Counted from the first letter of the stretch, positions 43,718-52,760 are shown. The stretch: 64,000 nucleotides of DNA from Clavibacter sp. B3I6 (GCF_030816895.1 NZ_JAUSYL010000001.1:2232001-2296000); one strand, 5' to 3'. Program-made: numbers and translations. Notes: a model not told the origin generated them from the letters alone.

Positions 43718-43769
43718 AGTAGCGAGGGCGGGAGCCCGGCGGGCGAGGGTCGTCCGCGGAGAGGCGGAG

Positions 43770-44453
43770 ATGGACACCACGATGCACCAGGACGAGGTCG
43801 ACGACGACGGGCCGGCGCCCGACCCGCGCGCCATGCACGCGCTCATGGAGGACCAGCGGCGGGTCGCGGTCGACGCGCAGACCTCGTTCGTCTGGATCAT
43901 GGAGATCAGCTGGGGCGTCGCGTGGATCCTCGGCTACACGGCGCTCTGGCTCATCGACGGATCGGACGCGGTCAGCCTCCCGCTGCCGGTGGCGGTCGGG
44001 ATCTTCGCGGGCCTCATCCTCGCGGCCAGCGTCGTGAGCATCGTGCTCGGCGTCCGCGGCTCGGCGGGCCTCGCGACGACGGGCGAGGCGCGCTGGCAGG
44101 GGCGCGTGTACGGGATCAGCTGGTCTGTGGCCATGACGTCGGTCTACGTGCTCGGGATGGGGCTGTCGTACAACGGCGCCCCCAGCGAGATGCTGTCGAT
44201 CTTCTACCCGTCGGGCTTCTCGTTCGTCGCCGGGCTGATGCTGCTGTCGACCGCGGCGCTGTTCCACTCGCGGTCGTCGCTGCTCCTCGGCTCGATCCTC
44301 GTCGTCGCCGCGCTCGCGGCGCCCTTCGCGGGCTACCCCGGCAACTACCTCGTGATGGCCGTCGTCGGCGGCGGCTCGTACCTCGTCACGGGCCTCGTGA
44401 TCGCGGTGTCCGGCGCCCGCGCCCGCCGCTCGCTGCGAGCCCGCCTTGGCTGA
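43770..44453 (+). CDS. Membrane protein cotranscribed with a winged-helix regulator
   Basis: 227 residues from ATG 43770, with GAGAGGCGGA upstream. An acidic cytoplasmic start of 45 residues precedes six membrane spans (FVWIMEISWGVAWILGYTAL through SYLVTGLVIAVSG). No family with known activity is recognised. The next gene overlaps its stop, and the promoter carries a perfect palindrome, so this looks like a small self-regulated membrane-protein operon. Confidence 0.8.
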   Translation: MDTTMHQDEVDDDGPAPDPRAMHALMEDQRRVAVDAQTSFVWIMEISWGVAWILGYTALWLIDGSDAVSLPLPVAVGIFAGLILAASVVSIVLGVRGSAGLATTGEARWQGRVYGISWSVAMTSVYVLGMGLSYNGAPSEMLSIFYPSGFSFVAGLMLLSTAALFHSRSSLLLGSILVVAALAAPFAGYPGNYLVMAVVGGGSYLVTGLVIAVSGARARRSLRARLG

Positions 44454-44736
44454 CCTGGACCCCGTGATCCACGCGCAGGCCCGCCTGCGGATCGTGGCCG
44501 CGCTCGCCACGCTGGAGACGGGGGAGTCGATCTCCTTCCCGCGGCTGCAGGACATCCTCGACATGACGGCCGGCAACCTGTCGACCCACCTGCGGAAGCT
44601 CGAGGACCCGGGCTACGTGGAGGTGCGGAAGACGCACGAGGGCCGGCAGCCGGTGACCTACCTCGCGCTCACGACCGTCGGGCGGCGGGCGTTCGAGGAC
44701 TACCGCCGGGCGCTCACGGCGATGCTCGACGCGTAG
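44446..44736 (+). CDS. Winged-helix transcriptional regulator (HTH_34 type)
   Basis: 96 residues from TTG 44446, overlapping the previous stop. DPVIHAQARLRIVAALATLE, then ISFPRLQDILDMTAGNLSTH with the recognition helix, and the wing VEVRKTHEGRQPVTYLALT. This layout is the MarR/ArsR-like winged-helix DNA-binding domain PF13601. Such proteins usually sit next to a membrane protein gene and repress their shared promoter. No metal-binding cysteines are present. Confidence 0.9.
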   Translation: MADLDPVIHAQARLRIVAALATLETGESISFPRLQDILDMTAGNLSTHLRKLEDPGYVEVRKTHEGRQPVTYLALTTVGRRAFEDYRRALTAMLDA

Positions 44737-44746
44737 CCGCCGGACG

Positions 44747-44787
44747 CGACGAGGCCCGCCGCGCGGTGCGCGCGGCGGGCCTCGTCG
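44747..44787. terminator. Bidirectional terminator between converging genes
   Basis: Perfect 19-bp stem CGACGAGGCCCGCCGCGCG / CGCGCGGCGGGCCTCGTCG with a GTG loop. Lies between the winged-helix regulator (+) and the siderophore-binding protein (-). Confidence 0.92.
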
Positions 44788-44799
44788 AGCGGAGCCGGA

Positions 44800-45807
44800 T
44801 CAGGACGTGGCGGTCTCCAGCAGCGGCACGAGCTGGTCGAGCGCGTAGCCGGTGGAGAGCGTGGTGCCGATCGAGTAGGCCGACGACAGGTCGCCGTCGA
44901 TGACGACCGCGTGGCCGGCCGCGACCGCGGGGACCGCCTGCCACAGCGGGTCGTCGGTGATGACGGCCTTGTCGATGAAGATCGGGAACGCGACGATCAG
45001 GTCGGCGTCGAGCAGGTCGAGCTGCTCGGAGGAGATGTCGGCCGTGAAGCCGCTCGCGCTCTTCGGGAGGCCCGCGATGGTCGGGCTCTGCTCGAAGCCG
45101 AGCTCCTCGAGGAACGCGACGCGCTCGCTGCCCTCGACGTAGGCGCCCCAGCCCTCGCTGGTCTTGGTGGCCGCCGTGACCGTCTTCCCCTTCCAGTCGG
45201 GGTGCGCCGCCGCGACCTCGTCGAAGCGCGCGTCGACCGCGGCGAGGAGGGCGTCGCCCTGGTCCTCGCGGCCGAGGGCCTCGGCGATCATGTCGACCTG
45301 GTCGTCCATGTCGGTGAGGTAGCTGTCGGCGCCCTCGGGTATCCCGACGGTGGGCGCGATCTGCGACAGGCGGTCGTAGCGGGCCTGGTCGCCCGAGCCC
45401 TTGGTATCGAGGATGAGGTCCGGCTTCAGCGCCGCGATCGCCTCGAAGGACGGCTCGAGCGTCTCGATGAGCTCCGGCGACTCCGTGTAGAGGCCCTGCG
45501 CCCAGGGGCCCACGCCGTCGGCGTCGGCGCCGAAGGCGAGCCAGTCGGACGCGCCCACGGGCTGCACGCCGAGCGCGAGCGCGGTCTCCGCGTCGCCCCA
45601 GCCGAGGGCGACGACCCGTGTCGGCTCGCTCGGGACGGTGACCTCGCCGAACTTCGTCTCGACGGTGGCGGGGAAGGCGCCGTCGGCGGATCCGGCGCCG
45701 GGGGCGGGGGCATCGGCGTCGGCGCCACCGGAGGCGGAGCATCCGGTGAGGGCGAGCGTCGCGACGGTGAGCGCGACGAGCGCGGAGCCGGTGGTGGGGA
45801 ACCTCAT
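44800..45807 (-). CDS. Iron-siderophore ABC transporter substrate-binding lipoprotein
   Basis: 335 residues. Lipobox LTGC near residue 22 (ATLALTGCSA). The FecB/FepB-type (class III) fold contains RVVALGWGDAETALALGVQPVG, LKPDLILDTKGSGDQARYDRL, DDPLWQAVPAVAAGHAVVID and a late helix. It binds ferric siderophores outside the membrane. It is transcribed away from two FecCD permeases and an ATPase, sharing a 97-base gap with a DtxR/IdeR-like box. Confidence 0.92.
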   Translation of the reverse strand: MRFPTTGSALVALTVATLALTGCSASGGADADAPAPGAGSADGAFPATVETKFGEVTVPSEPTRVVALGWGDAETALALGVQPVGASDWLAFGADADGVGPWAQGLYTESPELIETLEPSFEAIAALKPDLILDTKGSGDQARYDRLSQIAPTVGIPEGADSYLTDMDDQVDMIAEALGREDQGDALLAAVDARFDEVAAAHPDWKGKTVTAATKTSEGWGAYVEGSERVAFLEELGFEQSPTIAGLPKSASGFTADISSEQLDLLDADLIVAFPIFIDKAVITDDPLWQAVPAVAAGHAVVIDGDLSSAYSIGTTLSTGYALDQLVPLLETATS

Positions 45808-45862
45808 GGTGCGGGGCCTCTCGGGAGGGGTCGGGTGACGGGGCGATGTGCATCACGTCAGG

Positions 45863-45881
45863 CAAGGGGAGCCTAACCTAA
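45863..45881. promoter_or_regulatory. DtxR/IdeR-like iron box in divergent promoter
   Basis: On the minus strand TTAGGTTAGGCTCCCCTTG matches the DtxR/IdeR consensus TTAGGTTAGGCTAACCTAA at 15 of 19 positions, including the first 12. It lies just upstream of the plus-strand -10 box TAGGCT (45890-45895) and can serve both directions. Iron-loaded DtxR would shut off uptake. Confidence 0.8.
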
Positions 45882-45889
45882 GCGCGCGA

Positions 45890-45895
45890 TAGGCT
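45890..45895 (+). promoter_or_regulatory. -10 box for the first FecCD permease (probably leaderless)
   Basis: TAGGCT, 9 bases before ATG 45905, next to the iron box. Confidence 0.5.
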
Positions 45896-45904
45896 GGCGG
45901 GGCC

Positions 45905-46963
45905 ATGTCGCTCCGGGTCCTCGCGCGCGCCTCCGCCCCCGACGCCCCCGCGGGCCGGGCGCGGAGCGGCCTCTCGCGCTCGGCGGGCCTCCTGCTCGCG
46001 CTCGGCGCCCTCGTCCTCGCCTGCCTCGCGAGCATCGCCATCGGCTCCCGCGACATCCCGCTCGGTGCCGTCGTCGACGCGCTCGCCGGCCGGCCGCGCG
46101 ATGCCGCCGAGCTCGTCGTGATCCTCGACCTCCGCGTCCCGCGCACCCTCGTCGGCCTCGCCGCGGGCCTTGCGCTGGGGGTCGCGGGCGCGCTGATCCA
46201 GGCCGTCACGCGGAACCCGCTGGCCGACCCCGGGATCCTCGGCGTCACCGCCGGATCGGCCTTCGCGGTCGCCATCGCGACCGGCGTCCTCGGCGTGACC
46301 GCCGTGAGCGGTTACCTCTGGTTCTCCTTCGCCGGGGCGTTGATGGCCGCCGTCGTGGTCTACGTCGTCGGATCCGCGGGGCGCGGCGGCGGCGACCCGG
46401 TGCGACTCACGCTGGCCGGCGTCGCCCTCGGCGCGGTCCTCGCGGGCATCACCTCGGGTCTCCTGCTCGCCGACCCGCAGGGCTTCAGCGCCATGCGCGC
46501 CTGGGAGTCGGGCTCGCTGCAGGACCGCGGCTGGGACGCGCTCCTGCCGGTCGCGCCGTTCCTCGGCGCGGGCGTGCTCCTCGCCGCGCTCATCGCCCGG
46601 AGCCTCGACGCGGTCGCGCTCGGCGACGACCTCGCGCGGTCCCTCGGGGCGAACGTCGTGGTGGTGCGGACGGTCGCGGTCGTCGCCGTGACCCTGCTCG
46701 CGGGCGGGGCGACCGCCATGGCCGGGCCCATCGCGTTCGTGGGCCTGATGATCCCGCACATCGCCCGCTGGATCGTCGGACCCGACCAGCGCTGGATCCT
46801 CGCGTACACGATCGTGCTCGCGCCCGTGCTGCTGCTCGCCGCCGACGTCGTGGGGCGGATCGTGCTGCGTCCCGCCGAGCTGCCCGCCGGCATCGTGACG
46901 GCGGTGCTCGGGGCGCCCGTGCTCATCCTGCTCGTGCGCCGGCAGAGGGCGTCGGGGCTGTGA
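45905..46963 (+). CDS. Iron-siderophore ABC transporter permease (FecCD family, subunit 1)
   Basis: 352 residues, some nine or ten membrane spans. RVPRTLVGLAAGLALGVAGALIQ is the FecCD signature, followed by TRNPLADPGILGVTAGSAFA and the cytoplasmic coupling loop LGDDLARSLGANV, then AGPIAFVGLMIPHIARWIVG. It forms half of the membrane channel for ferric siderophore import. The stop overlaps the next start (GTGA). Confidence 0.95.
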   Translation: MSLRVLARASAPDAPAGRARSGLSRSAGLLLALGALVLACLASIAIGSRDIPLGAVVDALAGRPRDAAELVVILDLRVPRTLVGLAAGLALGVAGALIQAVTRNPLADPGILGVTAGSAFAVAIATGVLGVTAVSGYLWFSFAGALMAAVVVYVVGSAGRGGGDPVRLTLAGVALGAVLAGITSGLLLADPQGFSAMRAWESGSLQDRGWDALLPVAPFLGAGVLLAALIARSLDAVALGDDLARSLGANVVVVRTVAVVAVTLLAGGATAMAGPIAFVGLMIPHIARWIVGPDQRWILAYTIVLAPVLLLAADVVGRIVLRPAELPAGIVTAVLGAPVLILLVRRQRASGL

Positions 46964-48051
46964 GCGCGCCCGTGCGCGCCGGCCGCCGTCCCGCGTCCGC
47001 GCCCGTGAGGATCCCCGGCACGGTCCGCCTCCCCGGCACGGTCCGCCTCCCCGTCCTCGGCACGCGGCTGCGGCGCCGGGAGGTGCTCGTGGGCGCGGCG
47101 CTCGCCGTGGCGATCACGGCCCTCGCGCTCGTGGCGCTCGGCACGGGCGACTACCCGCTCACGGTGCCCGAGGTGATCCGCGCGCTCGCCCTGCCCGACG
47201 GCTCCTTCGCCACCACGATCGTCACCGGGTGGCGCCTCCCGCGCGTGCTCGCGGGCATCGCGTTCGGCGCGGCGCTCGGGGTCGCGGGCGCCGTCTTCCA
47301 GTCGCTCACGCGCAACCCGCTCGGGTCGCCCGACGTCATCGGCTTCTCGACCGGCTCCTACACGGGCGCCCTCCTCGTCACCACGGTGGCCGGTGCGTCC
47401 TTCCTCCCCACCGCGGTCGGCGCGCTCGCGGGAGGCCTCGGCACGGCGCTCGTGGTGTACCTGCTGGCGTACCGCGGCGGCGTGCAGGGGTTCCGGCTGA
47501 TCATCACGGGCATCGCGGTCACGGCCGTCCTGCACGGGGTCAACACGTTCCTGCTGCTGCGGGCGGGCACCGAGGTGGCGATGGCCGCGTCGATCTGGGG
47601 CGCCGGATCCCTCGCCCTCGTCGGCTGGGACCGGGCCCTGCCCGCGTTCGTCGCGCTCCTCGTGCTCGCGCCCGCGATCCTGCTGCTCTCGGCGCCGCTC
47701 CGCCAGCTCGAGCTCGGCGACGACGCGGCCCGGGCCCACGGCGTGCGGGCCGAGCCGACGCGGCTCGCGCTCCTGATCCTCGGGGTCGCCCTCACCGCCG
47801 TCGTGACCGCCGCCGCCGGGCCGATCGCGTTCGTCGCGCTCGCCGCCCCGCAGATCGCCCGCCGCCTCACCCGCAGCGCCGGCCTGCCGCTCGTGCCGGC
47901 CGCGCTCACGGGCGGTCTGCTCCTCCTCGCCGCCGACTCCGTCGCCCAGCACGCGCTGCCGGGGACGGTGCCCGTCGGGATCGTCACGGTCGTCGTGGGC
48001 GGCGTCTACCTGATCGCGCTGCTGATCCGCGAGGCGGGACGCCGTGCCTGA
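46960..48051 (+). CDS. Iron-siderophore ABC transporter permease (FecCD family, subunit 2)
   Basis: 363 residues from GTG 46960. WRLPRVLAGIAFGAALGVAGAVFQ, LTRNPLGSPDVIGFSTGSYT, LGDDAARAHGVRAE and AGPIAFVALAAPQIARRLT are the same landmarks as in subunit 1, so the two pair as a heterodimeric channel. The N-terminal 45 residues are a Pro/Arg-rich cytoplasmic extension containing a doubled PGTVRLP unit. Confidence 0.95.
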   Translation: MSAPVRAGRRPASAPVRIPGTVRLPGTVRLPVLGTRLRRREVLVGAALAVAITALALVALGTGDYPLTVPEVIRALALPDGSFATTIVTGWRLPRVLAGIAFGAALGVAGAVFQSLTRNPLGSPDVIGFSTGSYTGALLVTTVAGASFLPTAVGALAGGLGTALVVYLLAYRGGVQGFRLIITGIAVTAVLHGVNTFLLLRAGTEVAMAASIWGAGSLALVGWDRALPAFVALLVLAPAILLLSAPLRQLELGDDAARAHGVRAEPTRLALLILGVALTAVVTAAAGPIAFVALAAPQIARRLTRSAGLPLVPAALTGGLLLLAADSVAQHALPGTVPVGIVTVVVGGVYLIALLIREAGRRA

Positions 48052-48928
48052 CGCCGCCGCCCCCGACCCGATGGGAGGTCCCGCCGTGGACGACACCGCA
48101 TCCGCCGCGCCCGCCGCACGCGCCGCGAGCCCCGCCCCCGCCCCCGCCCGCCTCCGCGCCGAGGGCGTCACGCTCTCCTACGACCGCCGCGTGATCTCCG
48201 AGGGCCTCGACGTCGCCGTGCCGGACCGCTCGTTCACCGTGATCGTCGGCCCGAACGCGTGCGGCAAGTCGACCCTGCTCCGCGCGCTGTCGCGCCTCCT
48301 CGCGCCGAGCGCGGGCGGCGTGCTCCTCGACGACCGGCCGCTCGCGTCCTACCGGGCGAAGGAGGCCGCGCGCATCGTGGGCCTCCTCCCGCAGAGCGCC
48401 ATCGCGCCCGAGGGGATCACGGTGGCCGACCTCGTGGCGCGCGGCCGGTTCCCGCACCAGAACCTCATCCGCCAGTGGACCTCGACCGACGAGGACGCCG
48501 TGCAGGAGGCGATGGCCGCGACGGGCGTCGCCGACCTCGCCGCCCGCCACGTCGACGAGCTCTCCGGCGGCCAGCGCCAGCGCGTGTGGGTCGCGATGGC
48601 GCTGGCGCAGCAGACGCCCGTGCTGCTGCTCGACGAGCCGACGACGTTCCTCGACATCGCCCACCAGATCGAGCTGCTCGACCTCCTCGCCGACCTGCAC
48701 CGCGACGGCAGCACCATCGTCGCGGTGCTGCACGACCTCAACCACGCCGCCCGCTACGCCGACCACCTCATCGTCATGAAGGAGGGCCGCGTCGTCGCCG
48801 CGGGCGCCCCGGGCGCCATCGTCACCGCGGAGCTCGTCGAGGAGGTCTTCGGCCTCCCGTGCCTCGTGATCGACGACCCCGTCTCGCACACGCCGCTCAT
48901 CGTGCCGCGCGGCGGCCGCTGGGCCTGA
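48044..48928 (+). CDS. Iron-siderophore ABC transporter ATP-binding protein
   Basis: 294 residues from GTG 48044, overlapping the permease stop. An Ala/Pro-rich leader of about 35 residues could mean a later start such as ATG 48071. Walker A GPNACGKSTLLRALS, Q-loop LLPQSAI, signature LSGGQRQRVWVAMAL, Walker B VLLLDEPTTFLD, H-loop VLHDLNHAARYAD. It energises the FecCD pair; the binding protein is encoded divergently. Confidence 0.95.
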   Translation: MPDAAAPDPMGGPAVDDTASAAPAARAASPAPAPARLRAEGVTLSYDRRVISEGLDVAVPDRSFTVIVGPNACGKSTLLRALSRLLAPSAGGVLLDDRPLASYRAKEAARIVGLLPQSAIAPEGITVADLVARGRFPHQNLIRQWTSTDEDAVQEAMAATGVADLAARHVDELSGGQRQRVWVAMALAQQTPVLLLDEPTTFLDIAHQIELLDLLADLHRDGSTIVAVLHDLNHAARYADHLIVMKEGRVVAAGAPGAIVTAELVEEVFGLPCLVIDDPVSHTPLIVPRGGRWA

Positions 48929-48932
48929 CCGG

Positions 48933-49355
48933 TCAGGCGTCGGCCGGGGCCGGGCTGATCGCGACCATCCAGTCGATGCCGTAGCGGTCCGTGCACATGC
49001 CGAAGCGGTCGCCCCACGGCGCCACGTCGAGCGGCAGCACGATCGTCCCGTCCGCCGTGAGCGCGTCCCACCAGCTCCGCAGCACGGCCTCGTCGTCGCC
49101 CGAGAGGGAGAGGGTGACGGCGGATCCGCTCGGCACGCCCATGGACGCCGGGGTGTCGGACGCCATGAGCGTGAAGCCCGCGGACGAGGTGAGCTGCCCG
49201 TGCATGACCTTGTCGGCCTCCGCGGGATCCTGGCTCATCCCGCCCTCGCCGAAGGTCGTCGTCTCGACCTCGCCGCCGAAGACGTCCTGGTAGAAGCGGA
49301 GGGCCTCGGCGGCCTGGTCGCGGAAGGACAGGTACGGGTTCATGGTGGCGGACAT
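48933..49355 (-). CDS. VOC-family (PhnB/glyoxalase-like) protein
   Basis: 140 residues from ATG 49355, with GAGGAG upstream. MNPYLSFRDQAAEALRFYQDVFGGE is the PhnB-type start; a second half with SGDDEAVLRSWWDAL and MCTDRYGIDWMVAI completes the paired beta-alpha-beta-beta-beta motifs of the vicinal oxygen chelate fold. PhnB-like proteins have no settled reaction. Monocistronic. Confidence 0.9.
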   Translation of the reverse strand: MSATMNPYLSFRDQAAEALRFYQDVFGGEVETTTFGEGGMSQDPAEADKVMHGQLTSSAGFTLMASDTPASMGVPSGSAVTLSLSGDDEAVLRSWWDALTADGTIVLPLDVAPWGDRFGMCTDRYGIDWMVAISPAPADA

Positions 49356-49470
49356 GCGGGCGCTCCTCGGGTGACGGATCCCCGCGGTCGCAGCGACCCT
49401 GTTGCGTCCCGATCCTGGCCCGGTCGCCGCCGCTCCGCACCCTGACGCGGGGGGAGGGTGCCGGGAGGGG

Positions 49471-50490
49471 CTAGAGGCCCTGGATCCGCACGCCCGTCGT
49501 GTCGTCGACGCTCACGCGCCAGCTCACGCTGAACGGCACGTCCTCGTCGAGCTCCGTGACGCTCCCGTCGTAGAGCGATCGGACGGGGACGCGGATGTGC
49601 GCCGTGCCCACGGTGGACGGCACCACCCAGTCGAGGTCGGCGGGGTCGTCGCTCGCCGGCTGCAGCGAGATCCGCGGCATCGCGGTCATGCTCCACGTGG
49701 GCGGCGCGGTGATGCGGTCGCGGATCGTCTTCCCGAACGGGCAGCCGGACGGGTACAGCACCGACTGCGTCGTGCACGCGGCGAGGTACGCCTCGACCTC
49801 GGACTGCACCGAGGCCACGAGCTCGTCCGTGGGCATCGCGTCGACGCGCGCGGGCACGACGGAGCCCGGCTCCGTGACCTGCACCTCGACGTCCTCCGCC
49901 TGCAGGTGCTCGGACGCGTGGTCGAGCGCGAGCGCCGAGGGCGCGAGCACGAGGTACGTGGATCCCGCGCCCTCCGCGGCCGCGCCCCCGGGCGTCGCCT
50001 GGACGGCCACCCCGTTCGCCGTGAAGGCGGACGCGTGCCGCAGCTCGAGGTCGACCGCGGCCACGGGGCTCGTCGCGAACTCCCACCGCGCGAACAGGCC
50101 GAGGGCGGCCGGCAGCTCGCGCACGCGGAAGGCGGTGGATCCGGGCCCCGACGGCAGCGTGTACGCGTACGTGACCGCGCGCTCGCCGCCGCCCGCGGGC
50201 TCGTCGGAGACCAGCTCCACGTCGGCGAGGCCGGGCAGCGCGCGGGCGTCGAGGAGCGCGCGGCTGCCGGCGTCCGGCAGCACGACGCCGGGCGTCGCGA
50301 GCGCGTCGCGGCTGTCCTCGCGGGCGAGCGCGTCGAGGTAGGAGCGGACGAAGCCGTGGGCGCTGAACGTGCCCTGGTTGAGCGACGCGACCGTGCCGAG
50401 GAACGCCCCGAGGAGGAGCGCCGCCATCAGGGACCACACGACGACCGCCCGACGCAGCTCGCCGCGCGCGTCGACGGCGGGGCTCGGCAT
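49471..50490 (-). CDS. Hypothetical membrane-anchored extracytoplasmic protein
   Basis: 339 residues from ATG 50490, chosen because a TAGGAT box lies 7 bases upstream; ATG 50499 would sit inside that box. One N-terminal membrane anchor (VVWSLMAALLLGAFLGTVAS), then a long extracytoplasmic region with a pair of cysteines (ACTTQSVLYPSGCPFGK). The early part (HGFVRSYLDALAREDSRDALA) recalls NTF2-like domains. No family with known activity is recognised. Confidence 0.8.
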   Translation of the reverse strand: MPSPAVDARGELRRAVVVWSLMAALLLGAFLGTVASLNQGTFSAHGFVRSYLDALAREDSRDALATPGVVLPDAGSRALLDARALPGLADVELVSDEPAGGGERAVTYAYTLPSGPGSTAFRVRELPAALGLFARWEFATSPVAAVDLELRHASAFTANGVAVQATPGGAAAEGAGSTYLVLAPSALALDHASEHLQAEDVEVQVTEPGSVVPARVDAMPTDELVASVQSEVEAYLAACTTQSVLYPSGCPFGKTIRDRITAPPTWSMTAMPRISLQPASDDPADLDWVVPSTVGTAHIRVPVRSLYDGSVTELDEDVPFSVSWRVSVDDTTGVRIQGL

Positions 50491-50497
50491 GCGGATC

Positions 50498-50503
50498 ATC
50501 CTA
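50498..50503 (-). promoter_or_regulatory. -10 box for the 49471-50490 gene (leaderless)
   Basis: TAGGAT on the minus strand, 7 bases before ATG 50490. Confidence 0.55.
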
Positions 50504-50624
50504 CGGGCGGCGCATCGGGGCCCTCGCGGGCCGGGCGCCGGGGTAGATTCGAGTGCGCATCCGCGCGGTGCCCCGCGCCGCCGATCCGCGCATCCTCAAG
50601 TCCCCGACCCGCCAGGAGCCCCGC

Positions 50625-51926
50625 GTGAGCACGGTCCCCCTCTCCCCGGAGCAGGCCGCGGTCTTCCAGGCCATCGAGGGCACGCGCGACCACATCTTCG
50701 TCACGGGTCGCGCCGGCACCGGCAAGTCGACCCTCCTCACGCACCTGTCGTGGAACACCGAGAAGCAGATCGTCATCTGCGCGCCCACGGGCGTCGCCGC
50801 GCTGAACGTGGGCGGGCAGACCATCCACTCGCTGTTCAAGCTGCCCATCGGGGTCATCGCCGACGAGGAGATCGAGCAGACGGGCGAGCTGCGGAAGCTG
50901 CTCAACACCATCGACACGCTCGTGATCGACGAGGTCTCCATGGTGAACGCCGACCTCGTGGACGCCATCGACCGCAGCCTCCGCCAGGCCCGCCACAAGA
51001 AGGACGTGCCGTTCGGCGGCGTGCAGGTCGTGCTGTTCGGGGATCCCTACCAGCTGGCCCCCGTGCCCGGCGACGGCGACGAGCGCGCCTACTTCGCCGA
51101 CCGCTACCGCTCCATGTGGTTCTTCGACGCGAAGGTGTGGGAGGAGGCGCAGCTCCGGATCTACGAGCTCACCGAGATCCACCGGCAGCACGAGGAGGCG
51201 TTCAAGGAGATGCTGAACGCCGTGCGCCACGGCCGGGTCACGGCCGAGATCGCGGGCGTGCTCAACGCGGCGGGTGCGCGTCCGGCGCCCACCGACGGCG
51301 CCATCACGCTGGCCACGCGCAACGACACCGTCAACCGGATCAACGCGGAGGCCCTCAAGCGCCTGCCCGGCCGCTCGCTCACCGCCACGGCCGACGTCAC
51401 GGGCGACTTCGGCGGCCGCACGTACCCGGCCGACGAGAAGCTCGACCTCAAGATCGGCGCGCAGGTCATGTTCCTCCGCAACGACGTCGACCAGCGCTGG
51501 GTGAACGGATCCGTGGGCGTCGTCACCCGCATCGACACGAACGTGTACGTGGAGCTCGACGGCGTCGTGCACGAGGTCGAGCCGGTCACGTGGGAGAAGC
51601 ACAAGTACTCGTACTCGCCCACCACCAAGCAGCTGCGCCGCGACGTCGTGGCGGACTTCACGCAGTTCCCGCTGCGGCTGGCGTGGGCGGTCACCATCCA
51701 CAAGTCGCAGGGCAAGACGTACGAGCGGGCCATCGTCGACCTCGGCGCGCGCGTGTTCAGCCCGGGTCAGACGTACGTGGCGCTCAGCCGGATCACCGAC
51801 ATCGGCGGCCTGTACCTCACGCGGCCGCTGCGCCCAGGCGACATCATCGTCGACGAGAACGTGCGGCGGTTCATGAGCGAGGCGACGCGGATCCGCGTGA
51901 CGCCGGCGGTCGCGCCCGCGGGCTGA
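50625..51926 (+). CDS. PIF1-like DNA helicase (superfamily 1B ATPase)
   Basis: 433 residues from GTG 50625, with AGGAG 6 bases upstream; the frame is open to GTG 50553, which sits 3 bases after a TAGATT box and so is an unlikely start. Walker A VTGRAGTGKSTLLTHL, CAPTGVAALNVGGQTIHSLF, Walker B TLVIDEVSMV, LFGDPYQLAPV, TEIHRQ and the C-terminal WAVTIHKSQGKTYERAIVD with VALSRI are the SF1B/PIF1 motifs. Such helicases unwind DNA 5' to 3' and help with G-quadruplexes and stalled forks in eukaryotes; bacterial copies are little studied. Confidence 0.92.
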   Translation: MSTVPLSPEQAAVFQAIEGTRDHIFVTGRAGTGKSTLLTHLSWNTEKQIVICAPTGVAALNVGGQTIHSLFKLPIGVIADEEIEQTGELRKLLNTIDTLVIDEVSMVNADLVDAIDRSLRQARHKKDVPFGGVQVVLFGDPYQLAPVPGDGDERAYFADRYRSMWFFDAKVWEEAQLRIYELTEIHRQHEEAFKEMLNAVRHGRVTAEIAGVLNAAGARPAPTDGAITLATRNDTVNRINAEALKRLPGRSLTATADVTGDFGGRTYPADEKLDLKIGAQVMFLRNDVDQRWVNGSVGVVTRIDTNVYVELDGVVHEVEPVTWEKHKYSYSPTTKQLRRDVVADFTQFPLRLAWAVTIHKSQGKTYERAIVDLGARVFSPGQTYVALSRITDIGGLYLTRPLRPGDIIVDENVRRFMSEATRIRVTPAVAPAG

Positions 51927-51965
51927 TCCGCGGCTCGTGCCCGCGGCGCCCGAGGGCGCTCCGGC

Positions 51966-52637
51966 TCAGTGCCCGGAGTGCTCGCCCTGGATGCCGTCGA
52001 GGTCGACGGAGCTGTGCTGGCCGTGCGGCACGGCGAACTCGCCGGCGCGCGTGAGCGAGAGGGCGGGCGTGACCAGACCGGCGACCACGAACGCGCCGAC
52101 GAGCACGCCCGCCAGGTAGCGGCCGCCGGTGGCCTCCGGCTCGGAGGCGGCGGGGCGGTCGACGGCAGTCGAGGCGGCAGCAGCCGCCGCAGCGGCCGGG
52201 CGCACGGCGCCGGATCCGACGAGCGCGGTCTCGGCCGGGAGGTCGGCCTCGACGGCCGTGCACACGGCCTCGGCCTCGACCTCGGCGCGGGAGCGGAGGT
52301 GGCGGCCGACGACCGCGGCGACCGCGAGGTCGAGCAGGGTCGCGGCGAGCATCGGGATCGCGGGCAGGTCGCTCGTGATCCCGGGGGCGGACATGACGAC
52401 CGCGGCGGTCACGAGGAGGGCCCAGCCGGCGACCGGGACGAGAGCGCCCACGACGGCCCACGCGGGGACGGGGAGGCGGTCGGAGCGAAGGACCGCGACG
52501 GCCCACGCGCCCTCGGCGAGCCCGATGACGAGGAGGGCCACCATGGCCGCGGGCGGGGATCCCGCACCGACGGCCAGGTGGATGAGCGCGGCGCCCAGGG
52601 CGGCGAGGGCCAGCCAGTGGCGGATGAGCAGTGACAC
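51966..52637 (-). CDS. Hypothetical multi-span membrane protein
   Basis: 223 residues from GTG 52637, with GAAGGGA upstream. Four membrane spans in the first 110 residues, a variable Ala-rich cytoplasmic part (an A8 run), one more span (LAGVLVGAFVVAGLVTPAL) and a tail ending HSSVDLDGIQGEHSGH. The family is not recognised. Same strand as, and downstream of, the DUF4383 gene, 123 bases apart. Confidence 0.75.
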   Translation of the reverse strand: MSLLIRHWLALAALGAALIHLAVGAGSPPAAMVALLVIGLAEGAWAVAVLRSDRLPVPAWAVVGALVPVAGWALLVTAAVVMSAPGITSDLPAIPMLAATLLDLAVAAVVGRHLRSRAEVEAEAVCTAVEADLPAETALVGSGAVRPAAAAAAAASTAVDRPAASEPEATGGRYLAGVLVGAFVVAGLVTPALSLTRAGEFAVPHGQHSSVDLDGIQGEHSGH

Positions 52638-52760
52638 GTGCTGGTCCCTTCGTCGTCCCGGGCGCCGCGGGTGGTGCGGTGCTGCGTGCTGGTCGTGCTG
52701 ACGTGCGGTGATGCGGTGACGCGCCCGGTGCAGCGGCGCGACGGTGGTGCCGGGTGTCGC

